From contig JADNRX010000144.1 in NCBI GenBank assembly GCA_015501595.1, positions 62,001 to 126,000 on the forward strand: a stretch of DNA of 64,000 bases. The letters are read 5' to 3'. Below are positions 22,501-31,198 of the stretch, piece after piece. The notes beneath the pieces are model-generated. The model made no database searches. It was not told the DNA's origin and worked only from the letters and a program-made list of their open reading frames with translations. The DNA comes from Hymenopellis radicata. Lineage: Eukaryota > Basidiomycota > Agaricomycetes > Agaricales > Physalacriaceae. Numbering within the stretch: the first letter of the stretch is position 1; each line of letters begins with the position of its first letter. The position numbers were made by a program, and so were the translations under genes.

Positions 22501-23547
22501 CATCTTCATGGACAAGGAGCTACTACGCGGGCGCATCGCATACTCAAGCGATTTGAGCGCGAGAAGAAGGAGGCGATGATTCGCTACAACTTCGTTCGTG
22601 GTCGCCTGTTGCGTTTGGGATTGGCCGAGGATGACACGACCTTACGGCACTTGGAGGCGACTCACATGAAGGGGAAGGATGCAACGAAAGTCGCTCAGCC
22701 TGGTGAAGCCCGCATGGGTGATTCTTGGCTGTGGTCGGTTTCTAAGCCGGGCGGGCTCACTGAAGAGGACGAACAAGACTGGTATCTTGAGAGTAAGTCA
22801 TTTTAATCTACATCATGATGCTCCTAATAAAAAGTTGTAGTTCGACGTGTCAAGTGGTTCCGCGAGAAGGATGAGTGCGAGCATTGGAGAGAGGAGACGG
22901 AGATACTTGAGGCTGAGAGGCCCCGAGTCGAGACTCATCACGAAAAGACTGCGACAGTGTGGGCCAAGATTGCAAACAAGGCGGAGACGCCCGGACGCAA
23001 AGCTTACGCATTTCGACAACGTGCCTCACATATGAGGTGGCGTGATCGCATGGTGACAGAATGGAAAGAGGCGTTAGCAAAGGTGAAGAGGAATGAGGAG
23101 GTGATGCAGAAAAAGCGGGAGCGTGAGGCTGAGATGGAGTCGGCAGATATTGAGCGGGAACGTCGTGCTGAAGAGATGGCGAAAGCTGAGTCGTCTGCGC
23201 GTGGTGGGACCAACCGGCGGAATATGCGGATCGATCACGAGCTTGAACAGCAGGCGGCACGAAGCAAGAAGTCACAGGCTAAACGGAAGCGTGTGCCGGT
23301 TGATGATGACGAGGAGGATAGCGACGATTCTGAGGAGGAGGTTCACGAGGCGGACCACGGCGATGATGATGAGACAGGCAGGCCTCGGCCGAAGAAGAAA
23401 GCACGGGCTTCAGGTAGCCCAACCAAGGGAAAGGGAAAGGCCCCAGGGGCGGGAAGTAGCAGAGGTCGGGGCGGAAGAGGTCGGGGTGGAAGAGGCAGAG
23501 GCGGTAGAGGGCGGGGGACACGTGGGAAAGCTCGCGGGACGCATTAG
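19536..23547 (+). CDS. KDZ transposase with CxC2-like cysteine cluster
   Basis: Ten exons (19536-19835, 19885-20511, 20562-20765, 20806-20979, 21032-21180, 21234-21661, 21717-21908, 21960-22098, 22146-22792, 22841-23547) give 3,567 nt, exactly 1,188 codons plus stop, with no internal stop. Residues about 133-165 form the cysteine cluster (DCRRCGQPEKAIFRCQQCR, VCSSCIVQCHQHC) associated with KDZ transposases. SIYCPACPDPGWN precedes the catalytic core. Likely acidic residues are D390 in NDGTF, D511 in AYDIWCQ, and E584 or E587 in CPETVETPWA. VDMYGGER and DWNYNK match family hallmarks. The C-terminus is a charged coiled region with basic signals and RGRGG repeats. It should cut and join the element ends. 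It is the only uninterrupted gene of the element. Confidence 0.95.
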
Positions 23548-23560
23548 GATACGATGGGCT

Positions 23561-23686
23561 GTGATGGACTCGCTAGGATTGGATAGGCTGACTACGCCAC
23601 GGTAGGCTGGGATAGGATAAGTTGTGATGGACTTGGTAGGATTCGATAGGCTGACTACGGTATGGTAGGCTAGGATAGGATGGGAT
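23561..23686. repeat. Two 63-bp tandem units behind the transposase gene
   Basis: Units starting GTGATGGACT at 23561 and 23624 share most positions and contain repeated GGATAGG words that grade into the AGGATA array of the inner inverted repeat. Confidence 0.75.
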
Positions 23687-23730
23687 ATAGTATGCGGAAT
23701 ATCTAATTTTTTTGTGCTGTTGACTGGCGT

Positions 23731-23859
23731 GAGATAGGATAAGATAGGATAAGATAGGATAAGATAGCAGTATTGGACATGGGTAGGGTACGGGGGTGGT
23801 AGATTTGGCACAATCCTATCGAATCCTATCCCTTCGAAAAATCGGGGATAGGATATCCT
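23731..23859 (-). repeat. Inner inverted repeat, right
   Basis: Inverted partner of 9913-10035, from GAGATAGGAT through CGGGGATAGGATATCCT. Confidence 0.85.
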
Positions 23860-23877
23860 ATCAGATTCGGTTCCTGC

Positions 23878-24985
23878 CTAGCGGGGTAGCGGGGTAGCGG
23901 GACCCGCTAGCGGGAAACCTTTACAGACTGCTAGCGGGAAGTATCGCTAGCGGGAATTGTGTAGCGGGACTAATACAGACTAATACCAAACACCATAGTA
24001 CCTTACAGCCTTATAGCATGTTTCAAACGCTGCTTTGTGTCTCCAAGTGGCCTGTTCGCCGTTCGCGGAGATACGACAGATGGTAGACTCAGAAAACCTC
24101 ATGCTTGAAAGAAGAACTCCAGCTCTTGACTGTTTCGATGTGTCTGTGCTTTAGTCGATGAAGTACTGATGATAGTAGCTCTTGGCTTCAGTGTTGTCAT
24201 TAAAGGCCTTTTAAAGGCCTCAAATTTTATCAAAGACCTTTAAGAGTTTAAAGGCTTTATAAAGCTTTAATATTAAAGGCCTATTAAAGGTCTATTAAAC
24301 TATTTTTGCGGGCTCAAAAAATTTCTTTTTAAGTGAGGTGACCCTGAAAATGCTAGCCGTGATGTAATATTTAGTATGTATAGCTTCACTTCATAAGGCT
24401 CAGAGAGGAGAGGTACTAAGATATTAAAGCCTTTATAAGGCCTTTAATTAAAATTTCTAATAATTAAAGATCTTTATTAAACCCTAATTAAAGGCCTTTA
24501 ATTATTAAAGCCTTTACCTTTAATGACAACACTGCTTGGCTTAGTGCCAGTGGCGATTAGTCGAGTCATCGACGAAGGAACAATTTCAGATGAGGTCGAT
24601 GAACAGATCCTCCAGGCATTTGGGGCTCTACGATTATGAGCTAGCACTCAGACAAGGATGGCAGCTAGGGTCTTATCACACCAGAAAAATGCAGATGAAG
24701 GCAATATTAATAAGTTTATTCAACATTCTCCTGGTTACTCGGTGACTTCGGCACTACTGACTACCTTTAAATACCTACAGAGCCTTGACTGAGGGGCGCT
24801 CCAGGTGACGGGAAAGCCTGCCTTCTGGTGCGTTTGTCGTTCACGATGTGTCCAGCGACGTCCGTGAAGGAATTCACCGCAAGTGCAGTCTTACCCTGGT
24901 CCTAGCGGTAACCCTAAAGAGGGCCTAGCGGTAACCCTAACGGGTGTAGCGGGGTAGCGAGAACCGCTAGCGGTCAGTCCCGCTA
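23878..24985. repeat. Right subterminal CTAGCGGG motif array
   Basis: Motif copies cluster at 23878-23965 and 24900-24985, interrupted by the nested MITE at 24189-24534 and by sequence with no recognisable gene. With the MITE and its target copy removed, the stretch outside the inner repeat is about 0.8 kb, nearly the same as on the left. Confidence 0.7.
24189..24534. mobile_element. hAT-like MITE, 346 bp, nested
   Basis: 18-bp perfect terminal inverted repeats (CAGTGTTGTCATTAAAGG and its complement) are flanked by an 8-bp duplication CTTGGCTT (24181-24188 and 24535-24542). The start CAGTG and the 8-bp duplication are hallmarks of hAT elements. The interior is AT-rich, made largely of AAAGGCCTTT-type words, with no coding capacity. 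It inserted into the right end of the KDZ element, so it is younger. Confidence 0.93.
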
Positions 24986-25011
24986 GGCTTCCCGCCACTT
25001 TCTATGTGCCC
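24981..25011 (-). repeat. Terminal inverted repeat, right
   Basis: CGCTAGGCTTCCCGC (24981-24995) followed by 16 bases ending GTGCCC; inverted partner of 9127-9157. Confidence 0.85.
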
Positions 25012-25020
25012 ACTCCCGGT
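25012..25020. repeat. Target-site duplication, right (ACTCCCGGT)
   Basis: Second copy of the 9 bp found at 9118-9126. Confidence 0.8.
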
Positions 25021-26068
25021 CCTTCGTCAATGCCGTGAATTACATCTGGGATGACGACCTCAAGATACTCTGCTGGTCGATCATATTCAATATGAATAAC
25101 GGGCAGGGGCGCTTCTACGGCTACGAAGATGAACGTTTTCATCGCGTCCTCCCATCATTCAGAGAGGATCTCAAGCAGTTTAGCAATAGCCTTCTTAATG
25201 TGCACCACATGACATCGGGTACGTCGATTCCCTCGTTCTCTCCCGACAGGTGCTGAGCAATTCTCTTACCCTTTAGGGATTACCGAAAGGGCCGACTTTC
25301 AGTACCAGGTTAATGGCCTGTTTGAACTATTCAAACTCCTGGTTGTTCTAATTAGCAACCGTCTATCGAGAAGGCAGTATGTTTCCTATGACAAGGAGAT
25401 AGAGCCCGAGGACGTCAAGGACCTGTTCCTCCAGATGCAGAATGACATGATGGCTCTCTCCCAGTCAACGTCCCCAGTTTTCCGTTTTGTCATGGGGTGG
25501 AACGTGAATGAGGTGCTCCACAGTGCCAACACGAACACAACTGTGATTCAACTGCTGCATCCCAACATCATCTGGCGTCATTTCCACTACATGGAACGGT
25601 ACAATAGGCGTTTTCCATGTGGGAAGGAAGTGAGGCAGTTCTATGATGTTTCGACCGCCGTCGTAAATTTGCACTCCAAGATCGGGGTTCTGCGACGAGA
25701 CGGAGTAATCGAGGGCTTCTGGGAAGGTACGTGGTCACTCGACTCCTGGGCACGATGCTAACGCAGGACCGCTCACAGCGCAAGACCGTCTTCGGGGTAT
25801 GATGAGTGCCCTTGAAAGGGCGGCATTAAAGCTGGCTGCCATTGTCGTTCTTCAGAGGCAAGAACATAAGGGAGCCGCGGGTCCTATGAGTAACGACCAG
25901 CAAACCCTGTTCATGCTCGTAGTCCTTGGGGTGAAGAGTATCTCCACAGCAGTGGCGGAGATAGAACAAAGTTTGAAAGACAACGAGAAGCGGTTGATGA
26001 AGCAGCGTCAGCGTCCAGCTCAACGTCCGACATCTAGGCCCAGCGGACATGCAAGAGGACTCTGGTGA
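25021..26068 (+). pseudogene. Host gene split by transposon, 3' part
   Basis: This continues the gene begun at 8761: rest of exon 2 25021-25218, intron 25219-25276, exon 3 25277-25726, intron 25727-25766, exon 4 25767-26068 ending at TGA. The part is mostly helical in character (LFELFKLLVVLISNRLSRRQ, VKDLFLQMQNDMMALSQS) and ends in a Lys/Gln/Arg-rich tail (KRLMKQRQRPAQRPTS). All exons are uninterrupted and phases agree. Without the 5' part it lacks its own start. Confidence 0.85.
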
Positions 26069-26607
26069 TCAGAAGTCAGAATAACAATGTTCATTAGCTT
26101 GCAAAGGACACGATTCCTAGTCCGATTACTTCTGTCCATAAATGAACCGATTTTCAAGTGCAACAGACACAGTGGCGTACTGCGTAGTCTGTAATAGTCA
26201 GATGCAGGTGAGAGAACGAAGGGAAAAATGATTGAAGGACTTAGGATCCATCCCTGTCAACCAGCGAGGTTTGTTGTCTTGTGGAGGGTCGAGTTCCGGC
26301 GGCGGCGGGAACACGAGCGGCGGAAGCACCAACAGCGAAGGCGGAGCGAGTAGCTGACTTACGCCGTTCCCATCACGCCATGAGCGTCGTATACTGCCAC
26401 TCGTATGTCTTGTCTAGTTTTGTAAGTTCATAAGTAATCGGAGCGAGACAGACTGCAAGACGGGAACGAGATAGTACATTCATTGGTAAGTTGGCACTCC
26501 AATGCCATGAGGGCTGACGATAGTTTGGACGATATTCGATGGCTTCGCATTCTAAAAGCACCAATACGGGGACGAGTCCCGGAAGACGAACGATAGACCA
26601 TCATTAT
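26069..26607. other. Spacer without a recognisable gene
   Basis: Convergent spacer between the split host gene (+) and the APH gene (-). No feature seen beyond a GGCGGCGGGAACACGAGCGG-type GC patch around 26300. Confidence 0.4.
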
Positions 26608-27990
26608 CTACGACGTAGCGTACTCCTGTTTGGACAGAACCTGGTCCAGCATATTAGCTATCGTTGCTGGACTCACAACCATACTGATTGCCTGACACGC
26701 AGCCTCCAACCAGAACATCAAGACAGCCTTATTGCACTGAGCTCGCCAAAGAACAGGATCGGGAAACCGTTCTGCACATTCCGCATGAAATGCATCCCGG
26801 AGTTCGCTGGTCTCTTCGCTGACAAGGAATTCGGGAGTAGCGGTCAGGCTCCACAACGGTGTCGTCCTTGCGCAATCCCAGTCCAGCAGCGCCAACCGTG
26901 ACGGATCGTCCGCAGATATCATGATATTCATGTTGGTTAGATCAGGATGAGATAGGACGAAGGGCCCGAAAGGGTGAGGAAGAGGCTGATCGAGCCCACG
27001 CAAGGCGGAGACAACTTCCGCGAGCCTATCGTAGGTCGAGAGGTAACCTGATAGGATGGATTCCCATCCAAGGGCAACAAGATCTTCGTTTCGCCATTTG
27101 CCATCTAGCTCGCACTGGCGAGACAGAGTCGCTACACGTTCTCGGGCAATACTCGCTAATAAATACTCGCGCTCAGTACGCCATGGACCGCCTGTGAGAG
27201 AGGCATCTCGCGTAAAGAACCAAGGAGCACAAGGAGGGAGCATTGGTCCGATGATCGGTGCTTTAGAACTATTGTCGGGCGAAGGGTACAGGCTTCCTAT
27301 TCTGTCGAATCGTGTCTGGGCAAGAGAAACAATGAGTTTCGCAAGAGCTTTGACTGCTGTCCCCTTTTCTTCAAGAGACATTGTTTGCCATCTCTTCTCT
27401 AGCGTCATATCGATAACCTGGGAAGAGGATTAGGAACGGCGAAGAAAGCGAAAGAAAGTAAACGACCTTTTCCATAATCATGAAGGGCGTATGGGCCTCG
27501 TTTTCTGCCGTTGGGTCGTAATATAGGACTTGGGGAACCGGGATATCCGTGTTTTCCGCTAACCAAGTAATCGTGGCGACCTAAAAACACGATGAGTCTA
27601 ACAACCATGCAATGCAAACAAAAGAGTACCTCCGATTCCATTTTATCATAACCACGGTATGTGACATGGTCGTAGGCAACACGAGCCACAAATTCTTTAC
27701 CCCCATCGCAATGGGCAATATAGATCTGTAAACGACGCTTGAGCTCGCCATTCATTGGCGTGTTAATATAGAACTGACGCGATGAAATCCGCCTGGAAAC
27801 GTTTCAGTAATATAACGGTGAAAGGCCTTCATGATCCACCTTCAGCCTTTAATGTCAGGCCAGAGCAGTGGAACCCCATCGCCCTAGAAAGTGCAGTTTT
27901 TAAGCCCTCGACTTTCAGTTGTGCATTGAGAGCCTGGCATCTATCCGAGCGGGACTCGATGGCGAGCACTTCGGCGCTGGTCCGGTACAT
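26608..27990 (-). CDS. Aminoglycoside-phosphotransferase (APH) family kinase-like protein
   Basis: The main exon (from about 27419) contains VLSHPDLTNMNIMIS, the HxDxxxxN catalytic loop, followed by LALLDWDCA in the metal-binding position, as in APH/choline-kinase-like enzymes. Upstream exons carry EFVARVAYD (ATP-site lysine region less clear) and ATITWLAENTDIPVPQVLYY, typical of fungal APH proteins, joined by introns at about 27585-27630 and 27420-27470. A first exon starting at ATG 27990 ends with TLKAEGG. Between it and FYINTPMNGELK the frame is off by two bases near 27757, so the N-terminus is uncertain or broken. Fungal members phosphorylate unknown small molecules and are not resistance genes by default. 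Confidence 0.75.
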
Positions 27991-28071
27991 ATCGGGAGTG
28001 AAAGTGCAATGAGGGTGGCGAGCTTAGTCAGGCGTGAGATCAGGGAAGAATGATCACCCGGTCGAAAGTCC

Positions 28072-28984
28072 GCGTGATAGAGTAATATGCCCGGAGTGAG
28101 CACTAACACTGCTGTACAGCAGTGTACACCACTGCACAGTGATGGTCGGTGGTGTCCGGTGAGGTCCGTCACCATATAGGGTAATCCGGCATCTCACATT
28201 GAATGCCGGTGTTTGGCACCGCTGGTCCGTTCATCGTGCCCCCCGCCGTCATACACTGTAATGTAGTGGTGTTCACTCCCCAACGCCGGTGGCCCAAAAC
28301 CTCGCCAATGATCATGATGGCCATTGGCGCTCTCAAGCGCCCTGGTTCCTTCTGCGCGCTCATTCCACGCCTTGATGTTTTGGATACGCTCGTCGCTGGT
28401 ATGATCGGGCGGGAGTGAAACGGTCACCACACTGAGGACGCCACTTCGAATTCGTGTGGCGTAGGGACCATTTGCGACCGACCAGCCCATCATATCATGG
28501 CAATATCCTCAGTGTCATCTTGCGGCACATGCAATCCTGCCTTCAAGGACAGTGTAACGTAGGGGACACCTGAACGTTGGTTGGGTGACTGTCCATATGA
28601 AAAGAAATGTTTTCTTCCTTTTATAGCTTGATTTCAAGAAATCTGCAATCTGAAGTGTCGCCTCGCACCCGGAAGTGAAGTTTTTTGAGTTGTTTGGGCG
28701 GTGGCGGTCGCTTCGCACCGCCACATCCACTGCGTTATAGTGGTGTACACTGTATTATTCACTACCTACACTGTACTGTAATACTGAAATACATCGAAAT
28801 TTGTGCTGTGATACACCGTATTCCAGTGGACTACGATGTCCTGACTCAGTGTGGATGAGTGCGTGAAATAACAGTGAAATACACTAGATTGCACTAGAAC
28901 TCACCAAGCCACAGCATGTGTAGCACACTGTATCTCAGTGAACTGTACTGATCTGCTCACTCCGGGCTTATAACTGGCGTGATA
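28072..28984. mobile_element. hAT-like non-autonomous element, 897 bp (28080-28976)
   Basis: An 8-bp duplication GCGTGATA flanks the element (28072-28079 and 28977-28984). Terminal inverted repeats of 23 bp (20 matching) share the core GCCCGGAGTGAGCA. The right end read inward begins CAGTTATAAG. Inside both ends are many CACTGTA/ACAGTG words in both orientations (28100-28150, 28735-28960). No transposase is encoded. It sits about 90 bp upstream of the APH first exon and may influence its promoter. Confidence 0.9.
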
Positions 28985-29126
28985 CCGTTTTCTTCCTGAC
29001 CACTATCATAATCGCGCCGAATCCTTCGCGTCTCTCTGCACAGACCGTACGTACTCAGTTATTGCCCTCCATACAGTCCATTTAATGCTGACCGTGACTA
29101 TTGACCAGTATACTGCCTTGTGACTT

Positions 29127-30704
29127 ATGGACGTGCGACCAAACAGTCCCAGTCGCGATCTGGTCGCTCTAGTCGAGTCTCATGGCGTCCGAAATCTCCT
29201 AGAGTCCAATGATACTCCGACTGATGATGCCCGCCGTCATCTGGAAGCGTCCCGGGCGACAGGTCGCGCCCATTTCGCGTCCTTGAGCGAGACCATCGAT
29301 TCCCTGACTATACAGCTTGCCATAATGAAGGCCGATGCTGTGCAAGTCTCGAAAGGACTCACAGTTTTGGATACCGTCCTTAACCCAGTACGGATGGTGC
29401 CACACGAGATTATTGGCCGCATCTGCGAGCTTGCCGTGGAAGACCTCCCCGAAGTCACGTTGGAGTATCTCCAGTCTCCCGAGGTCGTCGACTCCCTATC
29501 CATGCGACATCCGTCATGGACGCTCTCCCATGTATGTCGCCAGTGGCGTCACGCCATTCAAAATTATCCCCCCTGCTGGACAAATGTTGTCCTTTCGTTC
29601 GACCGTCCCGCGCAGTCGATAAAACTAGCGCTTCTGCTCATGGAGGTCATGAAGCATGTCCGAAGTTTTCCGTTATCCTTCTCGCTGCACAGTCGCAACC
29701 CGATATCCCCTCATTGCATTCCTTTGATCCTTCAGACCTGTTCTCGTTGGAGACACGCCTGCCTATCGCTCATCGTCAGTGAATTCCTCGTCCTCGCGGA
29801 GATGAAGCACGCCTTGGTGGGCTTGAAAACCCTGGCCATAGACATGCACGACCTTGCGCGCTACGCTTTCCCGCTTCGCATTGATACTTTCGATGAGGTA
29901 GCGCAGTTGGACCAGTTGACAGCCCGCAGACACGTCGGGTCCTTACCGATTGTGCTCCCAGGCCTGTCTTCCCGTGTACGACATTTCGTTCACGAAGGTG
30001 ACTGGGTGTCTACCGATGCAACGGGAGCTTGTCGCTTCCTCTGCGCTAGTGTTCTGTTAGAGTCTGCAAGCCTCGCACTATCACCCGAGATTATTCCTAT
30101 GCTCCCCCATTTACCACCAGAGAGTGCAGGCGTGCGAAGACTAACGCTACGCGAGGGACACGGGTACCCATCCTTCACGTTTCCTACTTTTCTCCAGGGT
30201 ATCACTCTTCCCAATTTGACCGAGTTGACTCTCGACACGATCTCATTTCGTGCGATGAGCGATGATCAATTCGCATTCGGCATAGGTTCCTCTGTGCACA
30301 CACTCAACCTCGTCGTTGACGATTTCCTCAACCGCGATTCCACTGCGCTGGCGACCGTCCTTAAATATACTACGTCGCTGAAACACCTCGCTGTGCACAT
30401 CCGGAATACTGGGAACATTGAGGCGGTTTTCAGTTTCGCTGGAAGCGTCTTGGAAGATCGACCGATTGAGAGTTTTACCTTCTCTTCGGACGACTCCCTC
30501 GACATCTGGCAGACGTTCGATACCGGTGGTGTTGTGCGCACGAACTCGTCTCTGTGGCGTAGAGGCGTGTTGAAATCCGTTTCGATGCGCCCTCTCAACG
30601 ATGTTCAGGATGGGGCTGCTACGGCACTCAAGGGTCTTACACAGAGTGGGCTAGCCTTGGACGTGCGAGGTGTTGATGGACGATCTTTACTTGACGAATG
30701 GTAG
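29127..30704 (+). CDS. F-box-like protein, 525 residues
   Basis: A single uninterrupted exon. After an N-terminal helical region (ARRHLEASRATGRAHFASLS), residues about 90-150 match the F-box-like pattern of agaricomycete proteins: VRMVPHEIIGRICELAVEDL, then WTLSHVCRQWRHAIQNYPPC, where the conserved W/C pattern marks the end of the F-box. The remaining 370 residues are leucine-rich and would form LRR-like repeats (LPNLTELTLDTISF, SVHTLNLVVDDFL). F-box proteins recruit substrates to SCF ubiquitin ligases through Skp1. The target cannot be inferred. It is the only fully intact F-box gene of those in the window. Confidence 0.9.
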   Translation: MDVRPNSPSRDLVALVESHGVRNLLESNDTPTDDARRHLEASRATGRAHFASLSETIDSLTIQLAIMKADAVQVSKGLTVLDTVLNPVRMVPHEIIGRICELAVEDLPEVTLEYLQSPEVVDSLSMRHPSWTLSHVCRQWRHAIQNYPPCWTNVVLSFDRPAQSIKLALLLMEVMKHVRSFPLSFSLHSRNPISPHCIPLILQTCSRWRHACLSLIVSEFLVLAEMKHALVGLKTLAIDMHDLARYAFPLRIDTFDEVAQLDQLTARRHVGSLPIVLPGLSSRVRHFVHEGDWVSTDATGACRFLCASVLLESASLALSPEIIPMLPHLPPESAGVRRLTLREGHGYPSFTFPTFLQGITLPNLTELTLDTISFRAMSDDQFAFGIGSSVHTLNLVVDDFLNRDSTALATVLKYTTSLKHLAVHIRNTGNIEAVFSFAGSVLEDRPIESFTFSSDDSLDIWQTFDTGGVVRTNSSLWRRGVLKSVSMRPLNDVQDGAATALKGLTQSGLALDVRGVDGRSLLDEW

Positions 30705-31198
30705 TCGAATCTAGCTGATGATCTGCTGAGTGCATCTGTACTTTACTTTCATCTCTTTCATACGTTCTGCGATTGCATTTATATGTAAGTTAATGTATTA
30801 TGGGTGGTCAATCTATTCTCTATTATAAAGGTATTCAATGTTCGTCCTCAAATTACCTGTCAAACCAAGGATCAGCTTCGCCAATAATGTTGGCGAGTTC
30901 AACGTATTCTCGGGGTATGAAGCTATCCAACAGCTCCTTCTCAACGATGTAGTCGTAGCTCTTTCTGCGAAGATCGCCTCTGTCAGAATTCGCGCATCCT
31001 GTACGTGGCTTGTCCTGCATGACGTCGGCACTTGCACGGTAAATACTTGCTCAAGCATGCTAGAATAGTATAAAACCCATGGCAAATAAGTACCATCAGG
31101 AGAATTACTAAAGTCCACTTGGTAATTACAGTATCGGTAGTAGTTGCAATACCGCGGACGTCTAAATGCAGTCCTAGCCTCCATCAAGAGAAATCATT
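30705..31198. other. Spacer without a recognisable gene
   Basis: Convergent 3' region between the F-box gene (+) and the S28 peptidase (-). Short frames only. Confidence 0.4.

Larger units (their letters stand above)
9127..25011 (+). mobile_element. KDZ-family DNA transposon with cargo genes, 15,885 bp
   Basis: The element is bounded by imperfect 31-bp terminal inverted repeats and flanked by ACTCCCGGT. Order from the left: TIR, CTAGCGGG-type subterminal motifs, 125-bp inner inverted repeat with TATCC-rich arrays, accessory gene A (-), KOW/SPT5-like gene B (-), a giant palindrome, accessory gene C (+), KDZ transposase (+), inner inverted repeat, CTAGCGGG motifs with a nested hAT-like MITE, TIR. 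It lies inside a coding exon of a host gene that rejoins in frame when the element is removed, which fixes both borders. KDZ (Kyakuja-Dileera-Zisupton) elements are known from basidiomycetes and can carry extra genes. The transposase is intact while the cargo genes show frame changes. Confidence 0.93.

Noticed and set aside
23410..23811. Minus-strand frame rich in YPILSYP repeats
   Set aside because: It is a translation of the AGGATA repeat array and the tail of the transposase gene, without independent support.
9127..25011. Assigning the element to hAT because of a possible 8-bp duplication
   Set aside because: The transposase is clearly of the KDZ type with a CxC2-like cluster, and the terminal repeats do not begin with CAG.
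28203..28493. Open frames inside the 28-kb hAT-like element as a transposase remnant
   Set aside because: No hAT dimerisation or catalytic motif is visible; the element appears non-coding.
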